Assembly: GCA_017416465.1 (NCBI GenBank)
Contig: JAFQCK010000025.1
Coordinates: 1-64,000, forward strand
Direction of reading: 5' to 3'
Length of the DNA: 64,000 nucleotides
DNA from: Lachnospiraceae bacterium
GTDB lineage: Bacteria > Bacillota > Clostridia > Lachnospirales > Lachnospiraceae
Position numbers and translations under genes: made by a program. The notes under the pieces were generated by a model. That model worked only from the letters and a program-made list of their open reading frames with translations. It made no database searches and was not told the origin of the DNA. Below, in pieces: positions 1 to 6,674 of this stretch; position 1 is the stretch's first letter, and each line of letters opens with the position of its first letter.

Positions 1-657
1 ATTAACGTACTCTATAGAATCCAGTATCAGCTCACTATAAGTTGGTCTTAATGAATAGTATTTGCCTTTTTCAATAAAAGTACCTGCCTTTTTAGGAGTT
101 AACATTGCATATCCATCCGTATACTTTTCAGGGCAATAACACATTCCCGGATATTTAATTAACTCTTCATCATAAAAATATACCCCTTTTTCAATATCTT
201 CCTTTACTCTTGTATTTACATATGTTCCTGCTTCAATCTCTTTTTTTACTTCTTCATAGCCTTTATGTGTATACATATCAACTACATACTCATAATTCAT
301 ATTAGGCATTGCACTTTCTATTATCTGCATCTGTTCTTCAAATGTAAGAAAATCTTTTCCTTCCACTGCTCTTAAATGTAATTTACTAATATGGCCTTCT
401 GCACCTTCATATATTCTAATTGATTCTCCATTTAAATTTGGATAATCATTATTCTCAATCTTATTCTTAGCTTCTAATAAATCCTCACCTATTTCCGAAA
501 TAGGTATTTTTTGTTTCTCGCCATCCGAATCTAACTTAAAATTACTATAACCTGATTTTTCATTTACATATTTATCATTCACATTTGTACTAACAACTAT
601 ATATACTATGGAAATGATGAATAATGTTATACTTGAAATAAGTATCTTTTTTCCCAT
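1..657 (-). CDS. Membrane-anchored protein, partial (runs off left edge), distant paralog of the 11.7-14.5 kb pair
   Basis: The frame is open from an ATG at 657 to the window edge: 219 residues, with no stop seen. A GAGGTG Shine-Dalgarno lies 5 nt upstream. The N-terminus is lysines followed by about 16 hydrophobic residues (ILISSITLFIISIVYIV), so it is a membrane anchor or uncleaved signal; no lipobox is visible. The rest is charged and probably extracytoplasmic. It shares local patterns with the two tandem proteins at 11.7-14.5 kb: YPNLNGESIRIY against YSNLSGEDVSVY, and GYEEVKKEIEAGTY against NYEKVCKMMEEGTY. I infer one divergent family. The family is not one I recognise. The other members sit at the head of an ABC-transporter operon, so an ABC cassette may follow beyond the edge. 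Confidence 0.75.
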   Translation of the reverse strand, partial: MGKKILISSITLFIISIVYIVVSTNVNDKYVNEKSGYSNFKLDSDGEKQKIPISEIGEDLLEAKNKIENNDYPNLNGESIRIYEGAEGHISKLHLRAVEGKDFLTFEEQMQIIESAMPNMNYEYVVDMYTHKGYEEVKKEIEAGTYVNTRVKEDIEKGVYFYDEELIKYPGMCYCPEKYTDGYAMLTPKKAGTFIEKGKYYSLRPTYSELILDSIEYVN

Positions 658-680
658 TTTTACACCTCATCTCTAAAAAT

Positions 681-725
681 ATCTGCCCAAAAATCAGATT
701 AATATATCTTAATCTTTGGACAGAT
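681..725 (-). terminator. Hairpin terminator between the secreted protein and the next gene
   Basis: An 11-bp stem (ATCTGTCCAAA with TTTGGGCAGAT, one G-U pair) on the minus strand is followed by a short T-rich stretch. It lies after the secreted-protein gene and before the partial gene, so it could set a high ratio of the first product to the second. Confidence 0.55.
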
Positions 726-751
726 ACTGATTTAATAATATTTAATTAATA

Positions 752-1195
752 TTAATAATCAATTGCACCACTTGAATTAGCTGTTCCACTACCTGAATTA
801 AATTGCAATTGAACATAGAATCTGGCTTTATCTGTATATCCTGCCATTGTACATGGACCTAATCCTATTGCCGTCTTTGACTGACCTGCACCACTTAAGA
901 TAACACTTCTAACATTTAATTGCGTTCCACCATATGGTGTTGTTAAGTCTAACTTTCCAACTGCTGTTCCCGTTAATGTCTCCTGTGTTAAGGTGTAAGT
1001 TCTATTGTACTTATATGTAAGGGTACATACAGTATTCTTACTCTGCACATTTGTAGAGTTGTAATAATTATACCATTCATCATGGTCTACATCTGCAAAC
1101 ACGCTTCCAGCACTACACACTGTTAATGCTAATGTTGTTATCATTCCTGCTAAAAGTTTTTTTAATTTCATTGACTTCATTCCTTTCTTTTTCAT
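752..1195 (-). CDS. Small secreted protein of unknown function downstream of agrBD
   Basis: 147 residues. A clear Sec signal peptide is present: basic MKKKGMKSMKLKK, hydrophobic LLAGMITTLALTVCSAGS, then a likely cleavage after VFA (about residue 34). The mature part of about 113 residues is rich in Thr, Ser, Gly, Tyr and Asn, has two cysteines, and looks beta-rich. Start ATG at 1195 has AGGAG 9 nt upstream. It lies 68 bp after agrD on the same strand, so an exported product controlled by the quorum system is a fair inference. The size and export suggest a bacteriocin or adhesin-like effector. It does not show the conserved tryptophan/histidine pattern I know from lactococcin-972-type bacteriocins, so I do not name it. 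Confidence 0.8.
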   Translation of the reverse strand: MKKKGMKSMKLKKLLAGMITTLALTVCSAGSVFADVDHDEWYNYYNSTNVQSKNTVCTLTYKYNRTYTLTQETLTGTAVGKLDLTTPYGGTQLNVRSVILSGAGQSKTAIGLGPCTMAGYTDKARFYVQLQFNSGSGTANSSGAIDY

Positions 1196-1263
1196 AATCT
1201 ACAACTCCTAACCATATTGAACATATAATTAGACATTACTTTTTTCCTAATTAAATCCTTTTA

Positions 1264-1398
1264 CTATTTTCCACTTTGAGAATACTCTTTAACAATCTCT
1301 TTTGGTACTTTCTTTTCACCAAAAAGTGCTAATGAGCCTGATTTTGAAACATAATTTACTGACGATTTTTTCAAAATACTAACTACCGTTTTCTTCAT
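1264..1398 (-). CDS. agrD: AgrD-like autoinducing peptide precursor
   Basis: 44 codons, ATG at 1398, TAG at 1264-1266, with GGGAG about 9 nt upstream. The start lies inside the 3' end of agrB (20-bp overlap). The layout matches AgrD: an amphipathic N-terminus (MKKTVVSILKKSSVNYV), a short core, then the acidic/proline tail. The tail GEKKVPKEI lines up with the DEVEVPKEL tail of staphylococcal AgrD. That alignment puts the five-residue ring at S22-L-A-L-F26. The ring nucleophile would be serine (a lactone) rather than the usual cysteine (thiolactone); serine versions are known. Mature peptide ends are inferred, not seen. Confidence 0.85.
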   Translation of the reverse strand: MKKTVVSILKKSSVNYVSKSGSLALFGEKKVPKEIVKEYSQSGK

Positions 1399-1981
1399 TC
1401 CGTATCACTCCCTTCATTTTTAAATAATTTAACCAACAAGCAACAATTTCATCTATTAGTAAAAAAAGTAATGTCAAAAAAATAATAATTCTATATTTTT
1501 TCGGTATAACTAAATATATACATGCAACTATCACAATCCCTAACAATCCTTTAATTTTTATCTCTAATATATCTTTTCCTTTCAGTTTCGGACGGAATTT
1601 TGATTTTATTGGCGCAAATAAAATCATTATTACCACGTGAAGCATCAATGTAAGTATTACAAAATAATTATTGATATAAACAATGCATTTAGATATCAAA
1701 ACAATTCCTACACAGGAAATTGTACTATATACTAGGCATCCTAAAAATGTATCACAATGATTTCCACCACTATATCTTCTAACAAATATTGCAATCATAT
1801 ATATCAAAACAAAACTTTTAATCTCTCCTATAATCCCAAACAGAATAATTAACAAAATTGTCTTTTCAATCTCTGAAATTATTGTCTCAATATAAAAACT
1901 AATTTTTATATATGTTAATCGTTCTTCCTTCAAATCATAGAGCAATTTATTTGTTATTACCTCTGCAATTCTTTCGTTCAT
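1379..1981 (-). CDS. agrB: AgrB-like peptide-processing membrane endopeptidase
   Basis: About 200 residues with several hydrophobic segments. The catalytic signature of AgrB is visible as RRYSGGNHC with His75 and Cys82, the same 7-residue spacing as the His/Cys pair of staphylococcal AgrB. AgrB cleaves the AgrD tail and forms the peptide ring at the membrane. I chose the ATG at 1981; an in-frame GTG at 1987 is also close to GGAG and cannot be excluded. The gene overlaps agrD by 20 bp, as expected for a translationally coupled pair, and diverges from a LytTR regulator gene at 2198. Confidence 0.92.
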   Translation of the reverse strand: MNERIAEVITNKLLYDLKEERLTYIKISFYIETIISEIEKTILLIILFGIIGEIKSFVLIYMIAIFVRRYSGGNHCDTFLGCLVYSTISCVGIVLISKCIVYINNYFVILTLMLHVVIMILFAPIKSKFRPKLKGKDILEIKIKGLLGIVIVACIYLVIPKKYRIIIFLTLLFLLIDEIVACWLNYLKMKGVIRNEENGS

Positions 1982-2019
1982 TACCACTCTACTCCATTCG
2001 ATTATCTCTTAATGACGTA

Positions 2020-2047
2020 ATAATATCATATGATTTATTTTTTTCAA
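2020..2047 (-). promoter_or_regulatory. Predicted agrBD promoter
   Basis: On the minus strand TTGAAA (2042-2047) and TATTAT (2020-2025) are separated by 16 bp. The -35 lies 7 bp from the direct-repeat pair at 2055-2086. Inferred from consensus only. Confidence 0.5.
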
Positions 2048-2054
2048 TATCTCT

Positions 2055-2086
2055 CGCCCCAACGACGTGTCACACGCCCCAACGAC
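2055..2086. promoter_or_regulatory. Direct repeat, likely LytTR regulator operator shared by divergent promoters
   Basis: A perfect 12-bp direct repeat CGCCCCAACGAC occurs at 2055-2066 and 2075-2086, a 20-bp period, so both copies face the same side of the helix. Read on the minus strand each contains GTCGTT, similar to the core of AgrA/LytTR binding sites, which are also paired direct repeats about 21 bp apart. The pair lies just upstream of both predicted -35 elements. Its G+C is well above the surrounding DNA. Confidence 0.6.
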
Positions 2087-2093
2087 ATTATTT

Positions 2094-2121
2094 TTGAGTT
2101 TTTTCAATTTTGTGATATAAT
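2094..2121 (+). promoter_or_regulatory. Predicted promoter of the first regulator/kinase pair
   Basis: TATAAT at 2116-2121 with a poor -35 (TTGAGT, 2094-2099) at 16 bp. A weak -35 directly beside the operator repeats is what an activator-dependent promoter looks like. Confidence 0.5.
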
Positions 2122-2197
2122 ATATAGACTTCATTGTTTTATCAAACAATAAAATAGTAACAAAAACAGAGGATTAATATAAGAAATGAGGATTTAA

Positions 2198-2938
2198 ATG
2201 AACATACTAATTGTTGATGATGAATTAGAAACAGGCAACTATATTGCACAAGTTATTACAGAACATTTCAATTACTGCATATGTCAAATTGCCAAAACAT
2301 ATGATAGTGCTATTGATTATATTAGCAATCAAAAATTTGATATCATTATTTTAGATTATGAATTAGACAAATCAAACTCCTTAAAAAACGGTTTAAATTT
2401 AGGAAAGTTTATATCTCAAAGTTCAGAACATAAACATATCCCCATAGTTTTTGCAACCAGTTATCCTGAACATATTTATAACGCTGTTAATTCTCTAAAC
2501 TGTGTATATTACATGCTCAAACCGTTTTACAAGAGTAATATCATAGATATGATGAATAAAATTTTAACAATAAGTCGTGAAATACCAAAATTAACTTTTC
2601 ATAATTCAGTCGGCATTCATGTTTTAATAAAGGTTTCTGAAATTGTATATATAGAATCTGAACGTCACAACATTATTGTCCATACAAACGACGAAAAATA
2701 TCATTTTACCAATTACAGTTTATCAGACATTGAGCGTGATTCTCTTGGTCAATTAATTCGTTGCCACAAAAGCTACTTAATAAATTATGACTATTTAATT
2801 AATGTAGACCGCTCAAACAACATAATCCAACTTTTACTTAGCGACGATACTGCAAAAATTCCGGTTGGACGAAAGTATTCAGAAGCCGTATATGATTTTT
2901 GTAGCAAAAACAAATCCGGAGGACAAAATAATGAATAA
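2198..2938 (+). CDS. LytTR-family response regulator (AgrA-like)
   Basis: 246 residues. The N-terminal CheY-like receiver has the acidic pocket D7-D8-E9 and the phospho-acceptor D53 in IILDYEL, and a conserved lysine in MLKPFY. The C-terminal LytTR DNA-binding domain spans about 138-240 (IVYIESERHNI, then RCHKSYLIN, a typical LytTR signature). GAGGA precedes the ATG. The stop overlaps the kinase start by 8 bp, so the two are coupled. It most likely answers the agrD peptide through its kinase and binds the direct repeats at 2055-2086 to activate both divergent units. Confidence 0.93.
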   Translation: MNILIVDDELETGNYIAQVITEHFNYCICQIAKTYDSAIDYISNQKFDIIILDYELDKSNSLKNGLNLGKFISQSSEHKHIPIVFATSYPEHIYNAVNSLNCVYYMLKPFYKSNIIDMMNKILTISREIPKLTFHNSVGIHVLIKVSEIVYIESERHNIIVHTNDEKYHFTNYSLSDIERDSLGQLIRCHKSYLINYDYLINVDRSNNIIQLLLSDDTAKIPVGRKYSEAVYDFCSKNKSGGQNNE

Positions 2939-4223
2939 TACCACTGTATCGTTTGTATGTAATATATTCGACTATATTATATATTTTATTCTTATTAAAA
3001 ATCTTATAAACAATGAAAGAAAAAAAGCAAACCACTCTATACTTCGCAGTTTGCTTCCTTTTACTTGTTTTTTATTTTGTCAAATAGTATGTTTTTATTT
3101 TACAGATATATACAAAAATACTCTATATATTTTCCTTATTGAGTTCTTCACAATTATTTTATTATTATATTTACACTTTCGTCCAATATTTACAGAATAT
3201 CTGGTTTCAATATCTCTTGCATACTTTTTTTTATTTATTACTCAAATAATTTTTGCACTTATTGTATCATTAACCGGATTTAGTCTTACTACTAATACTA
3301 CAAGTATTGTTGCTTGTTTTGTTACACTAATTTTAGCCCTTATAATTACATATATTTTTAACACACAAAAAATAACTGCAATATTTTGTAATTCACATAA
3401 ATTAGGAGCTATTGCTTTAATCAGTATCTTTTCCATAGCAATAGCACTATCGTTTTATTTTAAAATTGATACCAAATCGTTCACAAATTCAGCAATTATT
3501 ATATTTGTATTTGTAGTTATAATTCTAATGATTATTAGCATTTCCGCCAATCAACTTATAACTATTTCTAATATGACAAAAAATTTGGATGCCTATAATC
3601 AATATATGCCTATGTTAGATGAACTTATTCTTAATGTTCGAAAAAGACAACACAACCATACTAATGAAATTCAAGCAATCATAGGTCTAATGCATACCCA
3701 TAGAGACTATGATTCTCTTAAAAATGCAATGAGTGTTTCATTAAAGCATTTTGATAATGATAAAGAACCTGAATATTTACTCAAACTAAACCTTTTACTA
3801 GTGTCCGGTTTTCTTTATCAAAAACAATGCTATGCCAAAAAAATTGGCAGAGATATTAATTTCAATTTTGAAACCTACGATTTGCATACCAAAGTTCCGG
3901 AATACGAGCTAATAGAAATGTTTGGAATCCTTATTGATAACAGTCTTGAAGCTTCAAATTTAGGTGAGACAATCACCATTATGGTAAACTCTTATGATGA
4001 TAAGATTGAATTTACAACAAAAAATTCCGGTCACATTCTTTCAGATGAAGAATATCAGAATTTCTTTATTGCAGGTTATTCAAATAAACCTGAAAGTGCT
4101 CCGAACAAAAAATATTCTGGTCTTGGACTCTTTACTCTTCGTGAGCTTGTTATGAACAAATATAATGGAACTATTTCACTTTGGAATGAAGATAATGATA
4201 TTCTTTTCAGGATTGTTGTATAA
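2931..4223 (+). CDS. AgrC-like GHKL sensor histidine kinase
   Basis: 430 residues from the ATG at 2931, chosen because GGAGGA lies just upstream and the start overlaps the regulator stop. The first 210 residues hold about six membrane helices, as in AgrC peptide receptors. A cytoplasmic kinase follows: H-box near RQHNHTNEIQAI (His243 the likely phospho-site), N-box LIDNSLEAS and G-box SGLGLFTLREL, i.e. the HPK10/GHKL type. It is presumed to sense the cyclic peptide made by the adjacent agrBD. Confidence 0.92.
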   Translation: MNNTTVSFVCNIFDYIIYFILIKNLINNERKKANHSILRSLLPFTCFLFCQIVCFYFTDIYKNTLYIFLIEFFTIILLLYLHFRPIFTEYLVSISLAYFFLFITQIIFALIVSLTGFSLTTNTTSIVACFVTLILALIITYIFNTQKITAIFCNSHKLGAIALISIFSIAIALSFYFKIDTKSFTNSAIIIFVFVVIILMIISISANQLITISNMTKNLDAYNQYMPMLDELILNVRKRQHNHTNEIQAIIGLMHTHRDYDSLKNAMSVSLKHFDNDKEPEYLLKLNLLLVSGFLYQKQCYAKKIGRDINFNFETYDLHTKVPEYELIEMFGILIDNSLEASNLGETITIMVNSYDDKIEFTTKNSGHILSDEEYQNFFIAGYSNKPESAPNKKYSGLGLFTLRELVMNKYNGTISLWNEDNDILFRIVV

Positions 4224-4250
4224 TATTTTTAAATCACACATAAAGCTTTA

Positions 4251-4408
4251 CTCTTAACAGTTAAATTTGATTACATTCTACAAAATCGACAAAAAAAAGT
4301 CGTTTCGTGCAATTACATAGATTTTAATCCTTCACTGTAGTATAATTTTAGCGAATATGCCACAACGTGGAAACACATAGTGTTTTCCAACTTGGCTCTT
4401 AACAGTTA
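4251..4408 (+). promoter_or_regulatory. Regulatory region of the second regulator gene: repeated LytTR-like boxes, promoter, hairpin
   Basis: The 13-mer CTCTTAACAGTTA occurs exactly twice, at 4251-4263 and 4396-4408. It contains ACAGTTA, close to the ACAGTTAAG core of AgrA-type boxes. A TATAAT lies between them at 4341-4346 without a good -35. The likely 5' leader can form a hairpin at 4359-4396 (GCCA...TGGC outside, GGAAACAC with GTGTTTTCC inside). The boxes differ from the CGCCCCAACGAC repeats of the first system, so the two regulators may have separate targets. Confidence 0.45.
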
Positions 4409-4447
4409 CTAATTTTATAAGATTATATATTACAGAGAGGTGTATGT

Positions 4448-5155
4448 ATGCGTATAATAATTTGCGATGATGACAGCCTTATCACATCCAAACTCAATAA
4501 CATAATTAATAATTATTTTCTTATAAATTCATTGAAATCACCAACAATTTCAATATACAATAATGGCGAAGATTTACTTGCAGATTCAGAAGATAAGGAC
4601 ATTGTATTTTTAGACATTGAAATGCCCGGTGTAAATGGAATTTATGTTGGAAATGAATTAAGCAAAAAATATCCACGAACAATTATTTTTGTAATAACTT
4701 CATATGCAAAATACCTTGATGATGCAATGCGTTTTCACGTATTTCGATATTTATCAAAGCCCTTGGACGAAAAACGCATATACAGAAATATGGATGATGC
4801 ACTAAATTTATATAATAACGTATCTTCAAAAATAGCTATTGAAACAAAAACTGGAATATTTACTGTTCCAGTTTCTGACATTATTTTTATTGAAGTTAAT
4901 CTTCATAAAGTAACTGTACATACAATTAAATGCGATTATCTCTCTATACATAGCTTTCAACATTGGCTTAATAAATTGCGTATGCCTTGTTTTTTTTCGC
5001 CACATAGAAGTTTTATTGTAAATTTGGAATATGTTTCTGATTTTGATCATTCTCTTATACATTTGTATAATAGCCGTTTCACAGCCTATTTAACGAAAAG
5101 AAAATATAGCCAATTTAAGGATGCTTATTTACTTTATTTAGAAAGTACGTGGTAA
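4448..5155 (+). CDS. LytTR-family response regulator, second system
   Basis: 235 residues. The receiver shows D7-D8-D9 and the phospho-acceptor D56 in FLDIEMPG, plus the conserved lysine in LSKPLD. The LytTR domain occupies about residues 130-232 (IIFIEVNLHKVTVHT, then SPHRSFIVNLEYV). The start is ATG 4448 behind GAGAGG. It is paired with the kinase at 5280 and separated from it by an unusually long structured leader. There is no second agrBD nearby, so its signal is unknown; cross-talk with the first system is possible. Confidence 0.92.
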   Translation: MRIIICDDDSLITSKLNNIINNYFLINSLKSPTISIYNNGEDLLADSEDKDIVFLDIEMPGVNGIYVGNELSKKYPRTIIFVITSYAKYLDDAMRFHVFRYLSKPLDEKRIYRNMDDALNLYNNVSSKIAIETKTGIFTVPVSDIIFIEVNLHKVTVHTIKCDYLSIHSFQHWLNKLRMPCFFSPHRSFIVNLEYVSDFDHSLIHLYNSRFTAYLTKRKYSQFKDAYLLYLESTW

Positions 5156-5173
5156 AACGAACTAAGGTTCGTA

Positions 5174-5267
5174 GCTATTTGCTTCTGAGCGAAAGCAAAT
5201 AGCATATCCGACACGAGAAACTATCCTAGATTTCTTGTGTGGTTCTTCGCGATAAAATCGCTCAGAA
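5174..5267 (+). promoter_or_regulatory. Structured leader before the second kinase, with loop-to-start complementarity
   Basis: Three hairpins can form in 94 nt. First: a perfect 11-bp stem GCTATTTGCTT/AAGCAAATAGC (5174-5184 and 5193-5203, 8-nt loop). Second: a 10-bp stem ACACGAGAAA/TTTCTTGTGT (5211-5220 and 5231-5240). Third: GCGAT/ATCGC (5249-5261). The loop side of the first hairpin, TTCTGAGCGA (5183-5192), is complementary over 10 nt to TCGCTCAGAA (5258-5267), which ends just before the kinase Shine-Dalgarno. A long-range contact or pseudoknot could hide or expose the ribosome site. Confidence 0.5.
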
Positions 5268-5279
5268 ATGAGGATTAAT

Positions 5280-6641
5280 ATGGAAACTGTATTCTTATAT
5301 ATATTCATATACATTTTGGAAGCTATTATTTTTTATTTATATTGTGAGCATAGATTTATTACTTTTCACACAAGAGTTTTTATTTTTGCAACATATTTTA
5401 TCTCATATGGGCTTCTATTTGTATTAAATCTTTTCAAATCAATTGAGCTTAATACAATAGTATTCACTCTTGCTAATTTACTAATAATCAAAATAGTTTA
5501 CAACACAAGTTTTGGAACAGCATTATTTCATAGTCTGATTACCACTTGCATAGTAAGTTTAAGTGAAATAACAATTATAGGACTATCCAGTCAGTTTACA
5601 GGTACTGTCTTATATACTTTATCTGATATAACAAGTCTGTCTGCTTTAACAATAGCAAGTAAATTGCTTTATTATTTTAGTCTTAGTTGTATTGCCCGTT
5701 TATTACCTTTTTCATCTGAAGCTAAAAGAACTTTAGAAACATCCACTGTTCGGGGGTACAAACATTCCTACTTTGATAAAGCAACTGCTATGTTATATGT
5801 AATACCACTTATATCAATTTATATAACCATAGTATTATTAGGTGTTTTGCTTAACACAGGAATTCCATCAAAATTAAGATATATGCTATCGTTAAGTGCT
5901 GCATTGCTTATTTTTATAAATGTGTTAGTATTCTATATTTACCACTATACAATCAACAAAAATAGTGAATTGACTGAACTGCAAATTCAATATCAAAAAG
6001 AAAATGACATGGCAGAATATTATAAAAAACTCTTTGTGAAAAATGAGGATCAACAAATCTTAATACATGATATTAGAAAGCACCTTATGTCTATTTCGAA
6101 TCTTAATGAGCGAAATGAAAAGGAAAAAATAAGGCAATATCTTAAAACACTTTTAGAATCATCTGACCTACAAAATTCTATACATATCTCTGATAACGAA
6201 ATGCTTAATTCCATAATCAGTCACTATATGCAGATATGTGAAAATAAACATATAGACTTAAAAACGGATATTAGAAAAAATTCATTAAGATATGTAGATT
6301 ATTCAGATCTTACTACTTTGTTTTGTAATCTGCTTGAAAATTCTATCGAAGCATGTGAAGATATTCCGGATTCAGTAATTGAGTTGAATATATCTTTAAA
6401 AGAAAATACAAATTTATCTATTATTAATATAGTTAATACACGTGCTAATGCTCCAAAATTCAATAAATCCGGCATACCTGTAACAACAAAATCTAATAGA
6501 TTAAGACATGGTATAGGACTTAAAAGTATCGAACGTGTAATTAAAAAATATAACGGAAACATTAAGATGTATTATGACGAGAAATGTATGAACTTTCACA
6601 CAATTATTATACTTAAGGATATGCAAAAGAACTGTAGGTAA
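5280..6641 (+). CDS. AgrC-like GHKL sensor histidine kinase, second system
   Basis: 453 residues from the ATG at 5280, chosen because the in-frame ATG at 5268 has no ribosome site while GAGGATTAAT directly precedes 5280. About six to seven membrane helices fill residues 1-225. A helical linker follows, then the H-box ILIHDIRKHLMSI with His263, N-box LLENSIEACED and G-box HGIGLKSIERVIKKYNG, typical of GHKL kinases. Its sensor half is not obviously similar to that of the first kinase, so it likely reads a different ligand. The 3' end is about 30 bp from the inserted group II intron, which lies on the opposite strand. Confidence 0.92.
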   Translation: METVFLYIFIYILEAIIFYLYCEHRFITFHTRVFIFATYFISYGLLFVLNLFKSIELNTIVFTLANLLIIKIVYNTSFGTALFHSLITTCIVSLSEITIIGLSSQFTGTVLYTLSDITSLSALTIASKLLYYFSLSCIARLLPFSSEAKRTLETSTVRGYKHSYFDKATAMLYVIPLISIYITIVLLGVLLNTGIPSKLRYMLSLSAALLIFINVLVFYIYHYTINKNSELTELQIQYQKENDMAEYYKKLFVKNEDQQILIHDIRKHLMSISNLNERNEKEKIRQYLKTLLESSDLQNSIHISDNEMLNSIISHYMQICENKHIDLKTDIRKNSLRYVDYSDLTTLFCNLLENSIEACEDIPDSVIELNISLKENTNLSIINIVNTRANAPKFNKSGIPVTTKSNRLRHGIGLKSIERVIKKYNGNIKMYYDEKCMNFHTIIILKDMQKNCR

Positions 6642-6674
6642 CTGTATATTTTATAACTGGTTTAACTGTGTAGA

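Noticed and set aside
752-1195. Lactococcin-972-type bacteriocin
   Set aside because: The size and signal peptide fit, but the conserved residues I know for that family are not found.
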